From: DASSCW01 sp036555005
GTDB taxonomy: Bacteria; Chloroflexota; Limnocylindria; QHBO01
Assembly (NCBI GenBank): GCA_036555005.1
Contig: DATBME010000004.1
Coordinates: 1-6,062 of the forward strand
Direction: 5' to 3'
Length of the DNA stretch: 6,062 bases
This document shows positions 1-6,062 of the stretch, piece by piece; the first letter of the stretch is position 1, and each line of letters begins with the position of its first letter. The position numbers were made by a program, and so were the translations under genes. The notes under the pieces are model-generated. The model did not search any database and had not been told where the DNA came from. It saw nothing but the letters and a program-made list of their open reading frames with translations.

Positions 1-1099
1 CGCGGAAGCCGGCACGGTCGAGGCCGCGGAGCTCCAGGCGATCCTGGACGCGAATGCCGGAGAGGAGGGCACCTCCTACGAGGTGGTGGCGGTCACCGAC
101 CAGGAGGCGGGCCGGTCCCAGGTGCGCGATGAGGAGCTCGACGGCCTGTTGAGCGTGACGCGAGCGGCGGACGGCGACCTGAAGTTCGAGGCGTACTCCA
201 ATGCCACCGCGACCAGCCCTCAGCTCCTCGCCGTACGGGCCGCAGCCACGCAGCTCACGATTGCGGACCGCCTGGAACGGGCCGGAGTGGATCCCGCCCA
301 GTCCGGCGAGATCTTCGCCCCTACCGCCTTCGAGATCGAGCCGGTGGACCCCAACGCCGCGGCTGACCCATTCTCCGGGCCGGCCGGAGCGGTGGCCTAC
401 GTGCTGGTGATCCTCGTCTTCATGGCGGTGATCACGTACGGATCGTGGGTCGCCACCAGCGTCGCGGAGGAGAAGAGCAGCCGCGTGATGGAGCTGCTCA
501 TCACCGCCGCGTCGCCCCGGCAGCTGCTGGCGGGCAAGATCCTGGGCACCGGCGCCGCCGGACTGACCCAGTACGTCGCCGTCCTGGTGGCCGTGGTGGT
601 GGGGCTGCTGATCCAGGGCTTCGTGGCGCAGCGGGTGCTCGGCGAGTCGGGTGCCAGCGTGCTGGAAGGTGTCGACTTCCGCGTGCTCGTTCCCTTCACG
701 CTGCTCTTCGTCCCCGGCTTCCTCCTGTACTGCACCCTGTACGCCGGCTTCGGCTCGCTGGCCAGCCGCCAGGAGGACGTGACGCAGGTGACCAGCCCGA
801 TGCTCTTCATCGGCATGGCCGGCTACTTCGCATCCTTCGTGGCCATGGCCACCCCGGATGCGGCATGGGTCAAGGTCCTCTCCCTGATCCCGTTCTTCAG
901 CCCCTACCTGCTGCCGGCCCGATACATCCTGGCTGACAACGTTCAGCCCTGGGAGTGGCTGGTGGCCGCCGTGCTGATGGCCATCTTCCTGGCCGTGGGC
1001 CTCTGGCTGGCGGCTCGGATCTACTCGGCCGGGGTGCTACTCTACGGCCAACGCGCCAACCTTCGCAGCGTGTGGCGGGCGGTGCGCGTGGACCGATGA
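1..1099 (+). CDS. ABC-2 type transporter permease, NatB-like (5'-truncated)
   Basis: Membrane subunit of an ABC exporter; substrate not readable. The frame is open to the left edge (first full codon at base 2), so the N terminus is missing. The GTG at 83 is an internal valine codon, not a start. 365 residues are visible. Residues 1 to about 128 are hydrophilic, as expected for the large extracytoplasmic domain between TM1 and TM2 of NatB/YhaP-type permeases. Membrane segments follow at about 129-152, 182-207, 227-252, 265-284 and 317-339. After the first of these comes the family's cytoplasmic motif EEKSSRVMELLITAASP (156-172), followed by a GKILG stretch. The C terminus has the typical RIYSAGVLLYGQR sequence. 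The stop at 1097-1099 overlaps the ATG of the macro-domain gene by four bases (ATGA). Its ATPase is probably just upstream, outside the window. Family assignment is strong; the cargo (ions, peptides, drugs) is unknown. Confidence 0.9.
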   Translation, partial: AEAGTVEAAELQAILDANAGEEGTSYEVVAVTDQEAGRSQVRDEELDGLLSVTRAADGDLKFEAYSNATATSPQLLAVRAAATQLTIADRLERAGVDPAQSGEIFAPTAFEIEPVDPNAAADPFSGPAGAVAYVLVILVFMAVITYGSWVATSVAEEKSSRVMELLITAASPRQLLAGKILGTGAAGLTQYVAVLVAVVVGLLIQGFVAQRVLGESGASVLEGVDFRVLVPFTLLFVPGFLLYCTLYAGFGSLASRQEDVTQVTSPMLFIGMAGYFASFVAMATPDAAWVKVLSLIPFFSPYLLPARYILADNVQPWEWLVAAVLMAIFLAVGLWLAARIYSAGVLLYGQRANLRSVWRAVRVDR

Positions 1100-1668
1100 C
1101 GCTCATCGCGCGGTCGATCCACGGCCGCCGCCTTGAGCTGGTCGTGGGGGACATCACCACCGAACGCGTGGATGCCATCGGCAACGCGGCGAACTCCGCG
1201 CTGCGCGGCGGAGGCGGCGTCGATGGGGCGATCCATGCCGCCGCCGGCCCCGGCCTGCTGGACGAGCTGCGGCGACGCTATCCGGATGGGACACGAACCG
1301 GCACGGCGGTCGCGACCGCGGGGCACGCGCTGCCGGCGCGCTGGGTGATCCACGCGGTCGGCCCCGTCTGGCGCGGCGGCGAGCACGACGAGGCCGAGCT
1401 GCTGGCGGGGGCGTATCGGTCCAGCCTGGAGGTCGCGCAGGAGCTGGGCGCCCGAACGCTGGCGCTGCCGGCCATCAGCATGGGCATCTACGGTTACCCC
1501 GCCGAGGAGGCATCGGCCATCGCCATCACCACCGTCGCTGCGCACCTGGAGGGCGCCGGCCAGGACGCAGAGGGGCCGGAGCTCGTCCGCTTCGTGCTGC
1601 GGCCCGCCACCTGGGATGTCTTCGTGGCCGCGCTGGATCGGGCCGCCACGGAGCAGGTGCCGGAGTAG
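1096..1668 (+). CDS. Macro-domain protein, YmdB-like (probable O-acetyl-ADP-ribose deacetylase / ADP-ribose binding)
   Basis: A 190-residue single-domain cytoplasmic protein. Macro domains bind ADP-ribose; the YmdB group hydrolyses O-acetyl-ADP-ribose or removes ADP-ribose from proteins. Visible motifs: GDIT (18-21), NAANS (30-34), GGGGVDGAIH (38-47), HAVGPVWRGGE (86-96) and ALPAISMGIYGYP (123-135). These match E. coli YmdB in order and spacing. N33 and D43 correspond to the YmdB residues proposed as catalytic (N25, D35). Two small departures are G29 in place of the usual valine before NAAN, and M129 in place of the threonine of ISTG. The length is close to YmdB (about 177). The frame is open back to 955, but ATG 1096 is chosen because earlier starts lie inside the permease gene and ATG 1096 forms an ATGA overlap with its stop, suggesting translational coupling. 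No clear Shine-Dalgarno is seen. The domain is secure; the exact substrate is inferred. Confidence 0.92.
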   Translation: MTLIARSIHGRRLELVVGDITTERVDAIGNAANSALRGGGGVDGAIHAAAGPGLLDELRRRYPDGTRTGTAVATAGHALPARWVIHAVGPVWRGGEHDEAELLAGAYRSSLEVAQELGARTLALPAISMGIYGYPAEEASAIAITTVAAHLEGAGQDAEGPELVRFVLRPATWDVFVAALDRAATEQVPE

Positions 1669-1680
1669 ATTGCGGGGCGC

Positions 1681-2616
1681 ATGGAGACCGAGCTGCCCCC
1701 ACCCGCCGAGCCGGCGATCCGCACCCGGGGCCTGAGCAAGCACTATGGCAGCGTCCAGGCCCTGGTCGAACTGGACCTGGAGGTCCAGTCCGGCGAGATC
1801 TTCGGCTTCCTGGGGCCGAACGGGGCCGGCAAGTCGACCCTCATCCGGACCCTGCTCGGCTACCTGCATCCCACCGCGGGCAGCGCCACGGTGCTGGGGC
1901 TGGACATCGTGTCCGACTCGGTCGCCATCCGGCGACGGGTCGGCTACCTGCCCGGTGGCATCTCGCTGTACGACTCGCTGAGCGGCGCCGATGCGCTCGA
2001 CTACCTGAATGACCTGCAGGGGCGGCCGCCGGTCCGTCGCGACGAGCTGTGCGAACGGCTGCAGATGCCGGCCTCGGTGCTCAGGCGCAAGGTGCGCGAC
2101 TACTCGCGCGGCATGCGCCAGAAGCTGGGCGTGATCCAGTCGCTGCAGCACGACCCGGACCTGGCCGTGCTGGACGAGCCGTCGGAGGGCCTCGACCCGC
2201 TGATGCAGCAGGCCTTCTACGCGATCATGGACGATCTCCGCCGCGACGGGCGCACCATCTTCTTCTCCAGCCACGTGCTCTCCGAGGTGGAGCGCGTCTG
2301 CGACCGGGTGGCGATCATCCGCGCCGGCCGGCTGATGGCGCTGCAGCACGTTGACGAGCTGCTGGCCAGGCGGAAGCGCACGGTGCACCTGCGCTGGCGC
2401 GAGGGCGTTCCCGACCTGGGCGGCGTGCCGGGCATCGCCGACATCAAGGTCGACGGGGATCGGCTCAGCGCCACCCTGCTCGGCGAGGTGGCGCCGTTCG
2501 TGCGCGCCGTGGCGTCGCCGATGCTGGTGGACCTGACCATCGAGCCGGCGCGCCTGGAGGAGGCGTTCCTGGAGTTCTACGCTGAGGACGAGCCGGCGGA
2601 GGAGGTCCGGCAGTGA
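1681..2616 (+). CDS. ABC transporter ATP-binding protein (ABC-2 exporter, CcmA/DrrA-type)
   Basis: A 311-residue nucleotide-binding subunit that powers a membrane exporter by ATP hydrolysis at the inner face of the membrane. In order: Walker A GPNGAGKST (45-53), the GYLPGG segment at the Q-loop region (88-93), a degenerate signature YSRGMRQKLG (141-150) of the kind usual in ABC-2 ATPases, Walker B plus D-loop LAVLDEPSEGLDP (161-173, catalytic E166), and the H-loop histidine H198 in SSHVLSEVERVCDR. Residues from about 230 onward form the C-terminal extension found in drug- and antibiotic-export ATPases of the DrrA/CcmA group. The start is nearly forced: the macro gene ends in the same frame at 1668, leaving ATG 1681 as the only standard start before the conserved domain. 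The only ribosome-binding signal is a weak GGGG at 1674-1677. It overlaps the next permease by four bases, so the pair is almost certainly one transporter. Substrate unknown. Confidence 0.95.
   Translation: METELPPPAEPAIRTRGLSKHYGSVQALVELDLEVQSGEIFGFLGPNGAGKSTLIRTLLGYLHPTAGSATVLGLDIVSDSVAIRRRVGYLPGGISLYDSLSGADALDYLNDLQGRPPVRRDELCERLQMPASVLRRKVRDYSRGMRQKLGVIQSLQHDPDLAVLDEPSEGLDPLMQQAFYAIMDDLRRDGRTIFFSSHVLSEVERVCDRVAIIRAGRLMALQHVDELLARRKRTVHLRWREGVPDLGGVPGIADIKVDGDRLSATLLGEVAPFVRAVASPMLVDLTIEPARLEEAFLEFYAEDEPAEEVRQ
2601..2606 (+). promoter_or_regulatory. Ribosome binding site of the second permease
   Basis: GGAGGT, within a longer GGAGGAGGT (2598-2606), lies six bases before the GTG at 2613 and inside the 3' end of the ATPase gene. 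It is the only strong Shine-Dalgarno among the internal junctions of the plus-strand run, and it supports the GTG start despite the overlap with the upstream stop codon. Confidence 0.7.
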
Positions 2617-3416
2617 ACGGCCGGCTGCTGGTGCAGACGCTCCGCTGGAATCGGACCCGCCTGGTGGCGCTGGTGATCGCCGGCTTCGTCTGGGGCCTGC
2701 TGATCCCGACCATCTACGTCAGCTTCTCCGATGCGCTGCGCGAGCTGGCCAACTCGGGCGCCATCCCCGAGCAGCTGCTGAACTTCGGCTCGGGCAGCCT
2801 GTTCACCCTGCCCGGCGCGATCACGCTGGGCTTCCAGCACCCGCTGGCGCTGGCCTTCCTGGGGATCTTCGCGGTAGGCACCACCACGGCCGCCATCGCC
2901 GGCGAGCGGGAGCGCGGGACGCTGGAGGTGATCCTGGCCCGGCCACTCTCGCGCCATGGGCTGTACCTGACCGTGGCCGCCGCCGTCGTCCTGCTGCTGG
3001 CGGTCGAGCTGGTGGCGCTGCTGGGCGGCCAGTGGACCGGCATCACGATCCAGGGCGTCGCCGACCAGGCCGACCTGGGCGGCCTGCCACTCGTCTTCGC
3101 CAACGGGCTGCTGCTGTGGTCGGCCTTTGCCGCGTTCGGCCTGGCCGCATCGGTCTCGTTCGACCGCCACGCCCCGGCGCTGGGCCTGACCATGGCCTTC
3201 CTGCTGGCCAACTACTTCCTGGAGATCCTGGGCTCGCTATGGACCGATGTCGACTGGTCCCAGGAGTACTCGCTCTTCCACCACTTCCAGCCGACGGAGA
3301 TCCTGACCGGCAATGCCGATCCGATGGACTTCGTGATCCTGGGGATCGCCGTCCTCGTGCCGGTCGCCTTCGCCTGGATCGTGTTCCCGCGGCGCGACCT
3401 CGCCGCGCCCGACTGA
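2613..3416 (+). CDS. ABC-2 type transporter permease
   Basis: A 267-residue membrane subunit, the partner of the ATPase immediately upstream. Six hydrophobic segments are visible at about 17-36, 77-97, 117-138, 158-180, 187-208 and 239-258, the standard ABC-2 topology. The loop after the second carries GEREXGTLE-type sequence (GERERGTLEVILARPLSR, 97-114), the cytoplasmic motif that contacts the ATPase in this family. Unlike the first permease in the window it has no large extracytoplasmic domain, so it belongs to a different ABC-2 subgroup. The GTG start at 2613 is chosen because it forms a GTGA overlap with the ATPase stop and is preceded by a strong GGAGGT at a 6-base spacing; the next residues (NGRLLVQTLRWN) look like a normal amphipathic N terminus. 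It is the last gene of the plus-strand run. Cargo cannot be inferred. Confidence 0.93.
   Translation: MNGRLLVQTLRWNRTRLVALVIAGFVWGLLIPTIYVSFSDALRELANSGAIPEQLLNFGSGSLFTLPGAITLGFQHPLALAFLGIFAVGTTTAAIAGERERGTLEVILARPLSRHGLYLTVAAAVVLLLAVELVALLGGQWTGITIQGVADQADLGGLPLVFANGLLLWSAFAAFGLAASVSFDRHAPALGLTMAFLLANYFLEILGSLWTDVDWSQEYSLFHHFQPTEILTGNADPMDFVILGIAVLVPVAFAWIVFPRRDLAAPD
3391..3409. repeat. Short inverted repeat near the convergent gene ends
   Basis: GGCGCG at 3391-3396 and CGCGCC at 3404-3409 are perfect reverse complements around a 7-base loop, inside the last codons of the second permease and just before the 3-bp gap between the two convergent genes. It could act as a bidirectional transcription stop, but there is no T-run on either side, and such GC-rich repeats are common by chance here. 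Terminator function is only a possibility. Confidence 0.2.
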
Positions 3417-3419
3417 CCG

Positions 3420-6062
3420 CTACCCGCCTTCGGGGCCGTCCTGGTGCAGCGCCAGGGCGATCGCCTCCTCGGCGGAGAGCTTGCGACCTTCCTCGTAGGC
3501 CGCCGACAGGTCTCCTTGCGGCAGCATCTCCTCCGGGAAGAACTGCGTCGTCTGCCGGTTGATCTCCGCCAGCCCCATGCCCTGCACGTTCTGGATCTCG
3601 AATGCCGCTCCGGCGATCTTCATCGCGCGGTCGCGATCGCCTTCGCCCCACTCGACCGCCGCGAGCCCGTCGAGCACCAGTGCGTAGCCGGTCATGTCGT
3701 TGGTCTCGACGAAGATCGCCAGCGCCTCCTCGTACGAGCGGCGGGCCGCTGGCGTGTCGCCTGCCTTGTTCAGCAGCAAGCCGCGGGTGAAGAGCCCCCA
3801 ACCCAGCTGGAAGCGGTCGCCCAGCTCCCGCGATATGGTCAGCGACTCCTCGACCAGCTCCAGCGCTGGCCAGATGTCGTCGGTGAACACGTAGCTGTTG
3901 ACGACCCCCCACAGCGCCTTTCCCTCCCCCGCCCGGTCACCTAGCCGCCGAAAGCGCTCGAGCGCGTCCTGGGCAAGTGCCGTGGCCTTTCCGTCCTTGG
4001 CATCTTCGGGCGTGAGTGAATACGTGAACGAGACGTTGTAGATGGCCTCCGCCGTGCCGGCCTCGTCACCACGTTCTTCCGCGATCGCCCGTTCCCGCTC
4101 GTACCAGGCGCGCGCCGCCGGCATGTCGCCCTGCCAGTAGGCGATGCCTCCCGCAGCGTCGTAGGCCCGCTGCTGGACATCCTGTGGCGCGCCGGACAGC
4201 GGCAGGATGTGATCTGTCCGAGCTCGGCCCTCCGGCAGGTAGCCGCGCATCTGCCAGAAGCGCCACATGGCGGCCAGCAGCCGCATGGCCCGGGTGGCAT
4301 CGGCCTGGTCGATGGCGAGGGCGGTGGCGGCCCGCAGGTTGTCGTGCTCCCGCTCGAACGTGTCCAGGGCGCCCTTCTGCTCATCGCCGAAGACCTTGGT
4401 GGCAAGCCGCTCGGCCAGGCCCAGGTAGTAGTCGACGTGCCGCCAGCGCGTCTGGCTGGCGGGCTCGAGCTCGGCCAGCCGCTCCAGGCCATATGCCCGG
4501 ATCGCCCACAGCATGCGGAAGCGCGACTCGCCGTCATCGGCCATCTCCTGGCGCAGGAGGCTCTTGTCGAGCAGCGAGGCGACCGCGTCCAGGGCGTCCG
4601 GCGCCGCGCCGGCGTCGGCCGGCCAGTCCGCCAGAACGACCTCCTCGACGGCCGGCAGGTCGGCGCCGCCGGCGAAGACGGCCATCCGGGCGAACGCGAC
4701 CCGGTCGGGCGGCTCCAGCAGGTCATGGCTCCAGCCGATGGCGCCGCGCAGGGTCTGCTGCCGCTCCGGCAGGTTGCTGGCGCCGCCGGCCAGCAGCGAC
4801 AGCTGGTCGCCCAGGCGCGACAGGATCGCCTGCGGGGTCAGGACTCGCACGCGGGCGGCGGCCAGCTCGATGGCCAGCGGCAGGCCGTCCAGCCGCACGC
4901 AGATCTGCGCGATGGCCGGCGCGTTGGAGGCATCCACGCTGAAGCCGGGGCGTACCGCCATCGCCCGCTCGACGAACAGCGCCACCGAGGCGAACTGCGA
5001 GAGCGCCTCAAGGTCGGGCAGGTGCTGCGGGTCGGGTAGGCCAAGCGGCGGGACCGGGTACTCCTGCTCGCCGTAGACGTGGAGCGGCGAGCGGCTGGTG
5101 GCCAGCACCTTGGCCTCCGGCAGCCGGGCCAGCAGCTCGCCGATCTGCGGCGCGGCATCGATCACCTGCTCGAAGTTGTCGAGCACCAGCAGCACCTGCT
5201 TGCCAGCCAGCTGGTCGGCCAGGCGACCCAGCACGCCGCCGCCCGGATCGGGCATGCCCAGGGCCTGGGCGACGGTCGGCAGCACCAGGGCCGGCTCATC
5301 GATGCCGCCCAGCGGCACGAAGAACACGCCGTCGCGGAAGCGCTCCGTGATCTCGGCGGCCAGCTGCAGCGACAGGCGCGTCTTGCCGGTGCCGCCCGGT
5401 CCGGTGAGCGTCAGCAGGCGCGTCTGCATCAGCAGCCGCGCGGCCTCATCCAGCTCACGCTGCCTGCCCAGGAAGGTGGTCAGCTGCGTCGGCAGGTTGT
5501 TGGGCACGGCGTCCAGTGTCCGCAGCGGCGGGAAGTCGTCGGGCAGCCCGTCGATCACCAGCATCGCCAGCTGTTCCGGGCGCGAGAGGTCCTTGAGCCG
5601 ATACTCTCCGAGCTCGCGCAGCGTGACGCCGTCGGTCACGGCCGATTCGGCCAGCAGCCGGGTGGCGGCCGAGATGAGGACCTGGCCGCCATGACCGGCG
5701 TTGGCGATGCGCGCCGCCCGATGCACGTCGATGCCAACGTAGGTCTCGCCGCTGACGGTTCCCTCGCCGCTGTGGATGCCCATTCGGACCCTCACCGGGC
5801 TGCCCTCCGGCCACGGCTCGGCGGCCAGGGCGCGCTGCGCCGCGACCGCGGCGGCGACTGCCCGCGGCGCCGTCTCGAAGGCTGCGAAGACGGCGTCCCC
5901 CTCCGTCCCGAAGACGGTGCCGCCGGACTCGGTCACGGCGGCGGCCAGGAGGGCGTTGTGCCGCTCGAGCACCGCCGGCCACCGGTCACCGAGGCGCTGC
6001 GCGGCGTCGGTGGATCCCTGGATGTCGGTGAACAGGAAGCTGACGGTGCCGCCCGGGAGCTG
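3420..6062 (-). CDS. Class III adenylate/guanylate cyclase - STAND ATPase - TPR fusion protein (5'-truncated)
   Basis: 880 residues are visible, and the frame is open to the right edge. The first visible residues, LPGGTVSFLFTDIQGST, are the usual start of a cyclase homology domain, so only a few residues are probably missing; GTG 5972 is an internal codon. Residues 1 to about 170 form the cyclase domain, with both metal-binding aspartates (D13 in FTDI, D56 in EGDAVFAAF) and R118. The canonical purine-specifying Lys/Asp are replaced by G52 and T107, and the transition-state Asn by H114. Residues about 185-460 are a STAND/NB-ARC-like ATPase: Walker A GPGGTGKTR (221-229), Walker B LLVLDNFEQ (291-299), ATSRSPL (321-327) and GLPL (393-396). 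A winged-helix-like region follows. About five TPR-like repeats of 36-42 residues fill roughly 631-828. No C-terminal helix-turn-helix is seen, unlike the related M. tuberculosis Rv1358 and Rv2488c. No signal peptide or membrane segment is seen. It is probably a cytoplasmic signal sensor with cyclic nucleotide output; the ligand and actual catalytic activity are unknown. Confidence 0.92.
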   Translation of the reverse strand, partial: QLPGGTVSFLFTDIQGSTDAAQRLGDRWPAVLERHNALLAAAVTESGGTVFGTEGDAVFAAFETAPRAVAAAVAAQRALAAEPWPEGSPVRVRMGIHSGEGTVSGETYVGIDVHRAARIANAGHGGQVLISAATRLLAESAVTDGVTLRELGEYRLKDLSRPEQLAMLVIDGLPDDFPPLRTLDAVPNNLPTQLTTFLGRQRELDEAARLLMQTRLLTLTGPGGTGKTRLSLQLAAEITERFRDGVFFVPLGGIDEPALVLPTVAQALGMPDPGGGVLGRLADQLAGKQVLLVLDNFEQVIDAAPQIGELLARLPEAKVLATSRSPLHVYGEQEYPVPPLGLPDPQHLPDLEALSQFASVALFVERAMAVRPGFSVDASNAPAIAQICVRLDGLPLAIELAAARVRVLTPQAILSRLGDQLSLLAGGASNLPERQQTLRGAIGWSHDLLEPPDRVAFARMAVFAGGADLPAVEEVVLADWPADAGAAPDALDAVASLLDKSLLRQEMADDGESRFRMLWAIRAYGLERLAELEPASQTRWRHVDYYLGLAERLATKVFGDEQKGALDTFEREHDNLRAATALAIDQADATRAMRLLAAMWRFWQMRGYLPEGRARTDHILPLSGAPQDVQQRAYDAAGGIAYWQGDMPAARAWYERERAIAEERGDEAGTAEAIYNVSFTYSLTPEDAKDGKATALAQDALERFRRLGDRAGEGKALWGVVNSYVFTDDIWPALELVEESLTISRELGDRFQLGWGLFTRGLLLNKAGDTPAARRSYEEALAIFVETNDMTGYALVLDGLAAVEWGEGDRDRAMKIAGAAFEIQNVQGMGLAEINRQTTQFFPEEMLPQGDLSAAYEEGRKLSAEEAIALALHQDGPEGG

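Noticed and set aside
955..1095. Extended start for the macro gene at GTG 955
   Set aside because: The extra 47 residues lie entirely within the permease coding sequence in another frame and look like shadow sequence; the macro fold starts right after ATG 1096.
83..1099. Complete permease starting at GTG 83
   Set aside because: The same frame continues open to base 2 with ordinary coding sequence, and the visible protein lacks the N-terminal membrane segment of this family, so the gene is truncated by the window edge.
1042..2388. Long minus-strand open frame of 448 codons opposite the macro and ATPase genes
   Set aside because: It is antisense to two genes with complete, ordered family motifs. 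Its translation is rich in Arg, Gln and His with no recognisable domain, as expected for the shadow of a GC-rich coding strand.
3423..3437. CC-TTCG-GG hairpin just inside the end of the cyclase gene as a terminator
   Set aside because: Only two base pairs close the TTCG loop before a mismatch, and there is no T-run, so it is too weak to call.
3043..3912. Minus-strand open frame of 289 codons crossing both the permease and cyclase gene ends
   Set aside because: It runs out of frame through two real genes on opposite strands and encodes mostly Arg/Gly/Pro-rich sequence with no family motif.
4209..5039. Plus-strand open frame of 276 codons within the cyclase gene
   Set aside because: It lies opposite the ATPase and TPR regions of a confidently assigned protein. 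The translation is low-complexity and Arg/Gly/Gln-rich, with no domain.
1096..6062. A joint nucleotide-signalling system linking the macro protein and the cyclase
   Set aside because: The genes are on opposite strands in separate units with a converging arrangement, and nothing in the sequence connects ADP-ribose turnover with the cyclase; proximity alone is not enough.

Overview
The window is very GC-rich (G and C dominate third codon positions throughout) and almost fully coding, with gene spacings of a few bases. It is bacterial. The long class III cyclase/ATPase/TPR protein and the high GC fit high-GC Actinomycetota or Chloroflexota best. This is an inference from gene type and base composition; no RNA gene or taxonomic marker is present.

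Left part, plus strand (1-3416): a tight run of four genes that looks like one transcription unit. (1) The C-terminal 365 residues of a NatB-like ABC-2 permease, cut by the left edge. (2) A 190-residue macro-domain protein resembling E. coli YmdB, an O-acetyl-ADP-ribose deacetylase type, whose ATG overlaps the permease stop (ATGA). (3) A complete 311-residue ABC ATPase, 12 bp downstream. (4) A 267-residue ABC-2 permease that overlaps the ATPase stop (GTGA) and has a strong Shine-Dalgarno. Genes 3 and 4 form a self-contained exporter. The ATPase partner of gene 1 is presumably to the left of the window. Neither substrate can be read from the sequence.

Right part, minus strand (3420-6062): one very large gene, convergent with the exporter operon and separated from it by only 3 bp between stop codons. 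Its reading frame is open to the right edge. The bases between 5973 and 6062 encode the start of a class III adenylate/guanylate cyclase domain, so the obvious GTG at 5972 is not the start. The protein is a fusion of cyclase domain, STAND/NB-ARC-like ATPase and about five C-terminal TPR-like repeats, with no DNA-binding domain at the C terminus. Several residues that fix substrate and transition state in canonical class III cyclases are replaced.

The two halves are probably functionally separate. The most interesting points are the non-canonical cyclase active site in a sensor-like STAND/TPR protein and the macro-domain gene embedded between two ABC exporter modules. No tRNA, rRNA, CRISPR array, insertion sequence or convincing promoter was seen. 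There is no non-coding stretch longer than 12 bp.
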